Shown here: piece by piece, positions 33,970 to 42,751 of the stretch
Layout of the letters: each line of letters begins with the position of its first letter
Numbering within the stretch: position 1 is the first letter of the stretch
Program-made: the position numbers and the translations under genes
Assembly (NCBI RefSeq): GCF_000429485.1
Contig: NZ_AUBY01000009.1
Coordinates: forward strand, 124,001-188,000
From: Aliagarivorans marinus DSM 23064
GTDB taxonomy: Bacteria; Pseudomonadota; Gammaproteobacteria; Enterobacterales; Celerinatantimonadaceae
Reading direction: 5' to 3'
Length of the DNA stretch: 64,000 nt
Notes under the pieces: model-generated
What the model was told of the DNA's origin: nothing
The model's input: the letters and a program-made list of their open reading frames with translations, nothing else
The model's database searches: none

Positions 33970-36900
33970 GCGGGCTTTAGCTTAGCAAACAAAGCCTTGG
34001 CATCTTCCAGCAATAGGTAGTTGACCGGTACCAGCAACAAGGTAATCAAGGTGGCGAACAAGATGCCAAAGCCCAAAGATACCGCCATCGGTATCAAGAA
34101 CTGTGCTTGGGTGCTTTTTTCAAAGATCAGCGGCATCAATCCGGCAAAGGTGGTCAGCGAGGTGAGCATCACCGCCCGAAAACGAGCGCTGCCTGCTTGG
34201 CTCACTGCTTGTTGCAGGGCTACACCTTGCGCACGCTGCCGATTCACGTAGTCCACCAACACCAAGCTGTCGTTCACCACCACACCCACTAAGGCCAGCA
34301 TACCCATCATGCTCATAATGCTGAGCGACATCCCCATCAACATATGGCCGAGAATCGCACCGATGCAGCCAAAGGGGATCACTGACATAACGATCAGCGG
34401 CTGCCAATAGCTGCGAAAGGGTATCGCCAGCAGGCTATAGACCACAAATAGCACGAAGATCAGCCCCAGTTGCAGGCTACCGAAAGACTCGCGCTGCTCC
34501 TTGGCTTCCCCTTCCAGTGAGAAACTTACTTGTGGAAACGCCTGCTGTTGTTGGCCTAGCCAAGTAACCAGCTCTTGCTTAATCGATTCGATATTGGCGC
34601 TTTGCTTGTCCAGATCGGCACGGATATTTTGGGTGCGTTGGCGATCCAAGCGATTAATGGTGAGCGGGCTTTGCGAGGGAATCAGTGCGGCAACCTGGCT
34701 AAACGGTACGTCGCCGCCCTCGCTGGTGCGGATCAGTAAGCTGTTCAGATTTGCCAGCGAGCGGCGCTGCTCGGCGGGGTAACGCAGGTAGACCCGCAAG
34801 TCCTCGCGGCCGCGTTGGATACGCTGTACCTGATAGCCATAAAAGGCACTGCGCACCTGCGAGGTGAGGCTGCTCAGGCTTAAGCCGAGCGCTTCGCCCA
34901 TTGGTGTTAGGGTGAGCTGCAGCTCTCGCTTGCCCTTGCTCAGGCTGTCTTCGATGTCGAATACCGTTGGGAACTCCGCCAGCTTAAGTTTGACCTGCTC
35001 GGCAAAGCGCGCCATGGCGGCAAAATCATTGCTGGCTAGCTGCACATCCAAGGGCGATCCGCCGCGGCCGATCTCAGCCCGAAAACTCAGACTCTCCACC
35101 CCCGGCAACGGGCCGATCAGCTCACGCCATTGCTGTACCAGTTGCTGGCTGGTGATCGGGTTAGCGCGGGTCTCCGGCGGCTCAATCTCAAACACCACGC
35201 GGCCCCGATGGGTTTCCGCACTGCCGCTACCGCCCCCTGAGCCGGTGGTGGCCAAAATATTCAGGATTACGCTCTCGCCCGTGTCGGGGTCTTGATGGCG
35301 CTGCTGCAGCTGTTGGGCAGCGTGTAAGATCCGCTGCACGTAGTCATCGGTCAGTTCAAAGCTGGTGCCTGCGGGCATCACCAAGGAGGCGCGCGCGGTC
35401 TCGCTGGGGATACGCGGGAAGAACACAAAGCGCACCCAACCAGAGGTAGCCAAGGTGGTGACAATCAACAGGATTGCCAGCGCCATTGATAGCGTCAGGT
35501 AGCGGCGATGAAGGCAGAAATCCAAGCTAGGCCGATACACCTTCGAGATAAATCGCTCCAAGCCGTTGGCGATGCCTTGTTGGATACGGGCAAGGCGACC
35601 GGGCTGGGGGTTAATCCGCACATGGCGTAGGTGGGCGGGCAGGATCAACTTGGATTCGACCAAGGAGAACAGCAGTACCGGGATCACCACCAATGGGATC
35701 TGCGAGAAAATCTTGCCCCTGACCCCTTCAATCATCATCAGCGGAATAAATGCCGCGATGGTGGTGAGCACCCCAAAGGTCACTGGCACGGCCACCTCTT
35801 GGGTGCCTTTAATCGCGGCTTCAAGTGGCGGCTCGCCGCGATTTAGCCGTGAGTAGACGTTCTCGCCGGTGACGATGGCATCATCCACAACGATACCCAG
35901 CACCATAATAAAGGCAAATAGCGAGATGATGTTGAGGGTGACGCCAAGCTGGGGCATTAGGATAAGGCCACCCATAAAGCTCAGCGGGATCCCTAGGCAG
36001 ACCCATAGCGCAACCGCCGGGCGCAGAAACAGTGCCAGCAGCAGAATCACCAGCAGGCAGCCTTGTATTGCCGAGTTTTTTAGGGTGTTGAGGCGGGCCT
36101 TCACAATCTTGGAACGATCCCGCCAGTAGGCCAGCTCAATGCCTTGTGGTAGCTGGCCTTGCTTGACTACGATGTAGTCTTTGACCGCATTGGCCACCTC
36201 GATGGCACTTTGCTGGCCGACCCGATACACCTCCAATAAGATCGCTGGCTCGCCATTAAAGCGGGTGTTGATGGGGTCTTCCTCAAAGCCATCCTTGATG
36301 GTGGCGATATCGCCCAAGCGCACCCGGCTGCCGCCTTGGTCGCTGACTACCAATAACTGCGCGAAGTCTTCGCCGGTATAGGCCTGTCCTTTGGTGCGCA
36401 GCATGATCTCGCCTTCGCGGGTGCGCAGCGAGCCCGCGGAAAGCTCCAATGAGCCTTGTTGCAATTGATTAGCCAGCTGCTCCATCTGCAGGCCGTACTC
36501 GCGCAGGGTCGCCTCGTCGACCTCAATGGAGATCTCATAGTCGGCGACGCCATCGAGTTCCACTTGAGTGATCTGCGGAAGCTGTTGCAGTTCGTCGCGC
36601 ACCTGCTCGGCCAGTTGGCGTAGCTGCCAGTCTTCCAATGCGCCGTAGATGGCCAGGCTGATGGTTTCCCGTTGTCGCTGGGTCAGGCTCACCACCGGGC
36701 GCTCGGCGTCACCGGGGAAGGTAGAGATGGCATCGACCCGAGACTTAATATCGGCCATCAGGTCGCGGGTATCGTAGCTTGGGTAGATCTCGGCGCTGAC
36801 TCGGGCGGCGCCCTCGCGGGATACCGAGCTGAGCTGCTTGATGCCTTCTAAATCGCTGATCGCCTCTTCGATGCGGATCGCTAGGCCTTTCTCGGCTTCT

Positions 36901-37076
36901 TCTGGGCTGGCACCCGGTAGGGCAATACTCACGTTGACCTGATCGAGCTCAAACTCCGGGAACACCTCCAGTGGCAGGCGGGTTTGCACCGAGAACCAAC
37001 CACCAATCAGGATCAATACCATCAGCAGGTTAGCGGCAACCGGGTTGCGGGTGAACCATGCGATCAGGCCATGCAT
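33966..37076 (-). CDS. RND efflux permease (HAE1-type), pump 1
   Basis: 1036 residues. Proton-driven inner-membrane pump trimer. It starts MHGLIAWFTRNPVAANLLM, has two large periplasmic loops and about 12 membrane helices in two repeats. The proton-relay motif in helix 4 is VVDDAIVTGENV, with both aspartates as in AcrB. Its ATG overlaps the adaptor stop codon (TAATG), so the two are translationally coupled. The third gene of this unit, the outer-membrane factor, is interrupted. Confidence 0.92.
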   Translation of the reverse strand: MHGLIAWFTRNPVAANLLMVLILIGGWFSVQTRLPLEVFPEFELDQVNVSIALPGASPEEAEKGLAIRIEEAISDLEGIKQLSSVSREGAARVSAEIYPSYDTRDLMADIKSRVDAISTFPGDAERPVVSLTQRQRETISLAIYGALEDWQLRQLAEQVRDELQQLPQITQVELDGVADYEISIEVDEATLREYGLQMEQLANQLQQGSLELSAGSLRTREGEIMLRTKGQAYTGEDFAQLLVVSDQGGSRVRLGDIATIKDGFEEDPINTRFNGEPAILLEVYRVGQQSAIEVANAVKDYIVVKQGQLPQGIELAYWRDRSKIVKARLNTLKNSAIQGCLLVILLLALFLRPAVALWVCLGIPLSFMGGLILMPQLGVTLNIISLFAFIMVLGIVVDDAIVTGENVYSRLNRGEPPLEAAIKGTQEVAVPVTFGVLTTIAAFIPLMMIEGVRGKIFSQIPLVVIPVLLFSLVESKLILPAHLRHVRINPQPGRLARIQQGIANGLERFISKVYRPSLDFCLHRRYLTLSMALAILLIVTTLATSGWVRFVFFPRIPSETARASLVMPAGTSFELTDDYVQRILHAAQQLQQRHQDPDTGESVILNILATTGSGGGSGSAETHRGRVVFEIEPPETRANPITSQQLVQQWRELIGPLPGVESLSFRAEIGRGGSPLDVQLASNDFAAMARFAEQVKLKLAEFPTVFDIEDSLSKGKRELQLTLTPMGEALGLSLSSLTSQVRSAFYGYQVQRIQRGREDLRVYLRYPAEQRRSLANLNSLLIRTSEGGDVPFSQVAALIPSQSPLTINRLDRQRTQNIRADLDKQSANIESIKQELVTWLGQQQQAFPQVSFSLEGEAKEQRESFGSLQLGLIFVLFVVYSLLAIPFRSYWQPLIVMSVIPFGCIGAILGHMLMGMSLSIMSMMGMLALVGVVVNDSLVLVDYVNRQRAQGVALQQAVSQAGSARFRAVMLTSLTTFAGLMPLIFEKSTQAQFLIPMAVSLGFGILFATLITLLLVPVNYLLLEDAKALFAKLKPA

Positions 37077-38239
37077 TAGTTAGCCCTCAACTGGGCGCGG
37101 CTGCCCTCAAGCACTTGTCCCAATGGGGTGGTTACCAGCTGATCGCCGGCTTGCAGTTCGCCGCGTACCACATAGTGCTCGGGGTCTTGCCAGAGCAATG
37201 CTACTTTGCGGTAACTGACCTGGCCATCGTGGAATACCAACACCTGCTGATTGGGATAGAGGCTGGTGTGGGGGATGATATACACCTCCTCGAGTTGCTT
37301 GCCGTATATCTGCGCTTCGACAAACTGGCCCAGCTTCAAGCTGGGCTGCTGACTAAACGCGGGGCCATAGGGATCATCGATCTGCGCCAGCACATACAGC
37401 TGGCGTGAACGGCTGTCTAATACGGCTTCGCTGCGTACCAGCGTGGCTGGCCACTGAAATTGCTGCTCACCTAGGCGGGCGATAATCTCCACCTTGGCCG
37501 GCTCGCTGGCATGCGTCTGCGCGCGGAACTGCTCGGGGATGGTAACCTGTTGCTGTTGTTCGAGGCTTAGCGGCAAGCGCACCTCGAGGTAGTCCACCGC
37601 AAAGCTGCTGGCTAGCGCTTCGCCGCGGTTCACGTATTGATTGAGCTCGACCTGCTTGTCGAGAACTCGGCCAGCAAAGGGGGCGCGGATCTCGGTGCGC
37701 TGCAGGTCGCGTTCTGCCTGTGCCAGACGCGCCTTGGCGGAGGCCACTGCCGCTTGTTGCGCGGCTTGTTGGGGTTTTCTTAACACCAGCGCGTTGGCTG
37801 GCTGCTGATCGCCCAGCCGTTGCCAATCTCGCTCGGCTTGGGCGGCGCGGGCCTGCTCTTCGGCCAGAGCCAGCTGCTGTTGGCTTAGCTCGGAGCGGGC
37901 GATGGTGACCGCGTTTTGATAATCCGCCGGGTCGATGCGTGCCAGTAACTCGCCTTGCTCAAAGTAACTGCCCTCGCGGAAGTTTTCCGACAAGTAGGTG
38001 ATGGTCCCGGCCACTTCGGCGGTTAGGGTGAGTTGGGTATGAGCCTGAACATTACCATAGCTGGTGAGCATCAGCTGGTAGCTCTGCGACTCGAGGGTTT
38101 GCACATCCACCAGTAGGCTGGGTTTCTCTGGCTCACTGCGGCGTTGGGCTTGTGGGCTTTGCTGCTGTAGGTATTGGCTTATCCAATAGGCCGCCAGCAG
38201 TATCAGTATCGGCAGGGCAATGCGCCACAGCTTAGCCAT
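37076..38239 (-). CDS. RND periplasmic adaptor (membrane fusion protein), pump 1
   Basis: 387 residues. An N-terminal membrane segment (about residues 6-20, RIALPILILLAAYWI) anchors it; then come a lipoyl-like half motif (VAGTITYLSENFREGSYFEQG, split), a long glutamine/alanine-rich helical hairpin (about 110-185), and beta domains. It bridges the permease and an outer-membrane channel. It overlaps the preceding outer-membrane-factor frame by eight bases and the permease start by one. Confidence 0.9.
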   Translation of the reverse strand: MAKLWRIALPILILLAAYWISQYLQQQSPQAQRRSEPEKPSLLVDVQTLESQSYQLMLTSYGNVQAHTQLTLTAEVAGTITYLSENFREGSYFEQGELLARIDPADYQNAVTIARSELSQQQLALAEEQARAAQAERDWQRLGDQQPANALVLRKPQQAAQQAAVASAKARLAQAERDLQRTEIRAPFAGRVLDKQVELNQYVNRGEALASSFAVDYLEVRLPLSLEQQQQVTIPEQFRAQTHASEPAKVEIIARLGEQQFQWPATLVRSEAVLDSRSRQLYVLAQIDDPYGPAFSQQPSLKLGQFVEAQIYGKQLEEVYIIPHTSLYPNQQVLVFHDGQVSYRKVALLWQDPEHYVVRGELQAGDQLVTTPLGQVLEGSRAQLRAN

Positions 38240-39686
38240 TGTTTGTCTCCTCTGTGGCAGGGAATGGAGTCTCTAAATCAGGTAATGCCCCATCTGGTAA
38301 TGAATCGGGGCGAAGCGGCAGCGATGTCTCGAGGCCACCGCCCAGCGCTTGATAGAGCTGCAAGCGGTTCTGCACTTGCTGGTTGAGCGCGCTTAAGGCG
38401 GCACTGCGCGCATCAAAGGCGCGGCGCTGTGACTCCAACACCGTGATGTAGTTGACCAAACCTAGCTGGTAGTTTTCAAAGGCCAAACCGGCAGCCAACT
38501 CCGAATCGCGGGCGGCGGCATCCAGCAGCTGGCCACTGCTTTGCAACAACGGCTCCTTGCTCAGCGCCTGCTCCACCTCGGCAAAGCTATTGAGTACAGC
38601 CTGCTGATAGGCTTGATCAAGGCTGGCGGCCAAGGCTTGCTCAGCCTGCTGCTGGCTTTGTAGGGCTCCAGCATCGAATAGCGGTGCGGTAATACCGGCG
38701 AACAGGCTCCAAAGCAGCGACTCGCCATCTAACAGCTCGCCGAGCTGCTCGCTTTGGCTGCCGCCGCTAGCTGTTAGTCGCAGGCTGGGGAAGCGCTCGC
38801 GGTAGGCGGCAAATACCCGTTTATCGGCGGCGGCCAGGCGAAAACTGGCAGCCCGCAGGTCGTGGCGGCGCTGCAGTAGCTCAGAGGGGATCCCGGCGGG
38901 GAGTGGGGCCAGCGGAACCCCTAGCTCGCCTTCTGCCAGGATCTTACCAGACGGGTAGCGGCCCAAGCTTAGCTCTAAATTAAGCTGAGCCTGTAGCTGC
39001 TGTTCTTGGCGTTGATTGAGTTGGCTGCGCACCGCATTAAGGTCGGCCCGCGCCAGATAAACATCGAGCGCTTCGCGTAGGCCGCTGCGATAACCAGCCT
39101 CGATAATCTCCAGATTGCCCTGTTGGTTAGTAATACGCTGCTCGATTAACTGATACTGAAGCTGGGCTTCCAGCAGCTCGAACCACTGGGCTATCACCGT
39201 AACCGCGAGTTCCAGTTGGCTTTGCTGCCACAGCTCCAATTGCACTCGAGCATCGAACACCGCGGCTTAGGTGCGTGCTTCGAGCTTACCGAGCCAATCG
39301 AGCTCCCAGCTTACATCCAGCCCCAAACGGAACTGTTCAGTACTGCTGTCACGATCGCCACTGCTGGCGGCGGAGAGATAGGCATCGATCTGTGGCCAAC
39401 GCTGGGCATGTTGCTGCTGGATTAGGTAGAGCTGGCGGTCCAGCAGTAGGGCCTGTTCTGTGACACTGGGGTTGTTGACTAGCGCCTCGGTGACCAGCTG
39501 CTGCAGCTGTACACTGAGTTGGCTCTCAAAGCGCTGTTCGACGAAGTTGCCTAGCTGATGCTCGCTGCTCCAGTTTTCTTGCAGTGGAGGGTTAGGTTGG
39601 CTGGGAAGCGGCGCTTGAGCGCTACAAGCGAGTAGCGCCAGGGAGCTTGTGAGTGTTAGAGCAAAACAACGCCACTGCTTTGTCAC
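38232..39686 (-). pseudogene. TolC/NodT-type outer-membrane factor with in-frame stop codon
   Basis: The frame would encode about 484 residues of an outer-membrane efflux lipoprotein: signal with lipobox LLAC (cysteine about residue 21), then the TolC-type helical domain in two repeats. After LEART (residue 139) a TAA occurs at 39267-39269. The same frame then continues AAVFDARVQLELWQQ to the normal end with clear family sequence. The break is therefore a nonsense codon, not a frameshift. One base change (to CAA, GAA or AAA) would restore it. A GTG at 39260 could restart translation, but the product would lack the signal peptide. A sequencing error or suppression is possible. The other two RND loci here have no outer-membrane factor. 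Confidence 0.8.
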
Positions 39687-39791
39687 CGGTTTGCCTTCAC
39701 CTTGGTCGAGTCCTTGAGTATTAAAATCTAACCCGCTCAGATAGATATGTCACCTAAGCGTTGTGTTAATAGCTAATACGCAAGTACTGGC

Positions 39792-40511
39792 TTAGTGGTT
39801 TTCTGCGAGAACAAACAGCTCCAGTATCCAGCGAAATACCAAGGCATCATCCAGCTCCAGAGCCAAGCTGTGCTGCGCCTGCTGGAAGTGGGTTGCGCTG
39901 AGGATATCCTCGCGTTTATCGATCAGGGCCTTGGCATAGCCCTTGGCAAACTCCGGGTGGCCTTGTACGCAGAACACCTGCTCGCCAACCTGATACATAA
40001 ACAGCGGACAAAACTCGCTGCGCGCTAATAAGGTGGCCTCATTAGGCAGTTGCTGGACTTGGTCTTGATGGCTCACCAACAGATGAAAGGGCCGAGTCGA
40101 CTCGGCCTTGCTGGCCCAGCTGGGCGCTTGTATCAGCTCGGTGGTGGCGCAGCCCAAGCCCCAGCCTTTGTCTGAGTTTGCCGTGACGCCGCCCAGTGCT
40201 CGCGCCAGCAGTTGGTGGCCAAAGCAGATCCCGGCCAGTTTCTGACCCTGTTGGTAGGCTTGTTGGCACCATGCGACTAACTCCACAATCCACGGCTCGT
40301 CGTCGTGGGCATTGTGGCGGCTGCCGGTAATCAAGTAGCCAGCGTAGCCCGTTAGTGGCGGTAGCTGGCCGTCGATGGCCTGAAACACCTCAAAGGTGAG
40401 AGTAGAGTTTTGCGCGCGTAGATGCTCGATAAACATTTCATAATACTCGCCATATTCCGCAGCCAGTGCCGGGTCGACGTAATCGCAGTTGAGGATTGCC
40501 AGAGTGCGCAT
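39792..40511 (-). CDS. Class I glutamine amidotransferase-like protein (YfeJ type)
   Basis: 239 residues with the GMP-synthase-like class I amidotransferase fold. The nucleophile elbow is GICFGHQ (Cys96), and VQGHPEF carries the catalytic His-x-Glu. The opening MRTLAILNCDYVDP and the GYAGYLITGSRHNAHD segment resemble stand-alone proteins of the YfeJ type rather than PuuD. It may hydrolyse a gamma-glutamyl amide; the substrate is unknown. AAGGAT lies about ten bases before the ATG. It diverges from the TetR-RND operon and lies 5.5 kb from puuC. Confidence 0.8.
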   Translation of the reverse strand: MRTLAILNCDYVDPALAAEYGEYYEMFIEHLRAQNSTLTFEVFQAIDGQLPPLTGYAGYLITGSRHNAHDDEPWIVELVAWCQQAYQQGQKLAGICFGHQLLARALGGVTANSDKGWGLGCATTELIQAPSWASKAESTRPFHLLVSHQDQVQQLPNEATLLARSEFCPLFMYQVGEQVFCVQGHPEFAKGYAKALIDKREDILSATHFQQAQHSLALELDDALVFRWILELFVLAENH

Positions 40512-40652
40512 GGTGTTACTATCCTTGGTTGAGCAGCTTACTAGGGTGTTAATTATACTATGTCACCTATAGCCAATTATTGGCAATTTCCGGCTTCATT
40601 GTTAAGTATTCACCGACTTTTAATGGGAAAACTCGCGTCGAGTTGCGCAAGA

Positions 40653-40672
40653 AATTAATCAATTGTTTAATT
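40653..40672. promoter_or_regulatory. 20-bp palindrome upstream of tetR-RND operon
   Basis: AATTAA-TC-AATT-GT-TTAATT is symmetrical except for one pair, about 90 bases before the TetR start. A plausible TetR operator. A second, smaller repeat GCCAA-TTA-TTGGC lies at 40572-40584. Confidence 0.4.
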
Positions 40673-40760
40673 CTGCATGAATTTCTCCGCTCAACTTTTA
40701 CCCAGAGCCTGACGTAAGATATTAAACATGTGATTAATTTACTTGAGTGATTGCTTGGTT

Positions 40761-41414
40761 ATGGCCGATGCGATGGGGAGTAGCAGGCGCGCCGGAAGGC
40801 CTGCTGGCGGTGACAGCGACGCACGGCAGACGCTGATTGATAGTGCGCGGCGGCTGATGGTACGGCTGCCTTACGATAAGGTGTCGACCCGCATGATTGC
40901 CGAGCGAGCCGGGGTCAACGTGGCGATGATCCGCTACTACTTTGGCAACAAAGCCGGCTTGTTTGAGGCGATGTTGGAAGACACCCTGGCGCCCATGCAG
41001 GAAGGCATGCGCCGGGTGCTGAACCAGCAACAAGCCTTCAACTTCACCGATATGATGCGCACCTATTATCACACCATGATCCCGCAGCCGGAGTTTCCCC
41101 GGATGATTGCGCGCTTGATGGATAGCCCAGAGGATGACCCGGCGCGGCAGATGTTGTTCAAGCATATGGACCAGTTCTTGGTCCCGATGAAGCAGATGGC
41201 CATGCGTCATATTCCTAATCTGCGTGATGGCGTCGATCCGCAATTAGCCAAGTTCAGCTGCATGAGCCTAATGATCTTCCCATTTTTGATGCCAACTACG
41301 GCCTATAAAAAAAATGGCATCGAACGTAATGAACAGTTCCTGATGCAACTTCTCGAGCACAATCTGCGCTTACTCGAGCACGGCATGCTAACCCCTTTAC
41401 AAGAGAATTCATGA
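40761..41414 (+). CDS. TetR-family regulator of RND pump 2
   Basis: 217 residues. TetR helix-turn-helix at about residues 30-60 (VSTRMIAERAGVNVAMIRYYFGNKAGLFE, split). Methionine-rich ligand domain (about 85-140). ATG 40761 is chosen over TTG 40743; ribosome sites are weak for both and ATG 40773 is possible. Its TGA overlaps the ATG of the adaptor gene, so it leads a three-gene operon and probably represses it. Confidence 0.85.
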   Translation: MADAMGSSRRAGRPAGGDSDARQTLIDSARRLMVRLPYDKVSTRMIAERAGVNVAMIRYYFGNKAGLFEAMLEDTLAPMQEGMRRVLNQQQAFNFTDMMRTYYHTMIPQPEFPRMIARLMDSPEDDPARQMLFKHMDQFLVPMKQMAMRHIPNLRDGVDPQLAKFSCMSLMIFPFLMPTTAYKKNGIERNEQFLMQLLEHNLRLLEHGMLTPLQENS

Positions 41415-42751
41415 TGAGCCTGCGAAAACGCCTACTATTTATTCCCGCCTGTCTGCTCGGTGTCGCTATCTTGGTGCTGGCCATCAAGACCCGGCCATCT
41501 CCTGAGCTGAATCCCGCCGCCAGTCAAGAGCGGGTGGTGGAGGTGCTTGCGCTCAGCCGCCAGCCAATGGCCCCGCTGGCCACGGGCTTTGGCCGGGTCA
41601 CCCCCAAGCTAGAGTGGCAGAGTATTGCCGAGGTGAGCGGCCGGGTTGTATACAAATCCTCATTACTGGAACGGGGCCGAGTGGTGCCAGCGGGCAGTTT
41701 GCTGGTGAGAATTGACCCACTTGATTATCAATTGGTATTGGCGCAAGCCGAGGCGGATCTGCGCTCAGCGCAGGCTCAGCTGAATAAGCTGGATCAGCAA
41801 GAGAGCAGCCTGCGTAGTCAACTACAGATCGAGCAGCAGCGTTTGAACATCAGTCGTCAGGAGTTGGCGCGTAAGCAAGACCTGCGCGAGCGTGGACTGA
41901 TCTCTCAATCGGAGGTCGATATCGAGCAGCAAGCTGCCTTAGCCAGCCAGCGCTCCGTTGAAGATTTAGAAAATGAGCTGTTTGTACTGCCGGATGAGCG
42001 CAAGGTGTCCGAGGCGCAGGTCAACGTCAATGAATCGCGGGTGAACGAGGCGCAGCGCTCGCTCGCCCGCACCGAGATCTACCTACCCTTCGATGCTCGA
42101 ATCGCCGAGGTGGATGTGGAGCAGGATCAGGTGGTGAACCTCCAGCAGGTGATGTTGCGCGCCCATGGACTGGATGTGGTGGAGATCGACGCCCAGATTG
42201 CCTTGCACGATTACAGCAACTTGGTTGCCAGCTTCAGCCCCGAGCAATTAACTGACCCCGATCGCCTGGAGCTGGGTGCGACAGTGTTTTTGAATAGCGG
42301 CGAGCGGCGCTATAACTGGCCAGCCAGCGTGTCTAGGATCAGCGATAGCGTGAGCCTCAATCAGGCAACTACCGGTATTATCGTGGATGTGGAGCTGCCC
42401 ACGCAGCAGCTCAACCCAGAGCGCCAGCCGACGCTGGTGAATGGCATGTTTGTGGAAGTGCAGTTTGAAGGGATGGCTCAGCCGCATTGGTTGGTGCCCG
42501 AGTCCGCATTGCACGGTGAGCGGATCTATCTGATGGAACAGGGCCTGCTCAAGGTGGTCGCTGTTGAGGTACTGTTCCGCCGTGATGGCATGGCGGCTGT
42601 CGCCAGCGTCGAGCCCGCCGAGTTGTACGAGGGTGCCTTACTGGTACTGACCGACCTGCTTCCAGCGGTGGAAGGGATGGCGCTGCGCGCTCTTGATACC
42701 GATAGCACAGAGTCAGACCGCGCTGTGCCAGCAGAGGAGCAAGCCCTGTGA
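41411..42751 (+). CDS. RND periplasmic adaptor, pump 2
   Basis: 446 residues. N-terminal membrane helix (about residues 6-23, LLFIPACLLGVAILVLAI), half-lipoyl motif (IAEVSGRVVYKSSLLERG), and a long charged coiled hairpin (about 105-215) typical of membrane fusion proteins. Overlaps TetR by four bases (ATGA) and the permease by four (GTGA), so all three are translationally coupled. Confidence 0.9.
   Translation: MMSLRKRLLFIPACLLGVAILVLAIKTRPSPELNPAASQERVVEVLALSRQPMAPLATGFGRVTPKLEWQSIAEVSGRVVYKSSLLERGRVVPAGSLLVRIDPLDYQLVLAQAEADLRSAQAQLNKLDQQESSLRSQLQIEQQRLNISRQELARKQDLRERGLISQSEVDIEQQAALASQRSVEDLENELFVLPDERKVSEAQVNVNESRVNEAQRSLARTEIYLPFDARIAEVDVEQDQVVNLQQVMLRAHGLDVVEIDAQIALHDYSNLVASFSPEQLTDPDRLELGATVFLNSGERRYNWPASVSRISDSVSLNQATTGIIVDVELPTQQLNPERQPTLVNGMFVEVQFEGMAQPHWLVPESALHGERIYLMEQGLLKVVAVEVLFRRDGMAAVASVEPAELYEGALLVLTDLLPAVEGMALRALDTDSTESDRAVPAEEQAL

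Noticed and set aside
38232-39260. Two separate genes for the outer-membrane factor
   Set aside because: Both parts are in the same frame with two codons between the stop and the GTG, and together they make one normal-length TolC-type protein. A nonsense codon explains this better.
39792-40511. Annotation as PuuD
   Set aside because: The N-terminal sequence and the segments around the catalytic Cys fit the GMP-synthase-like YfeJ type, not the C26 peptidase type of PuuD.
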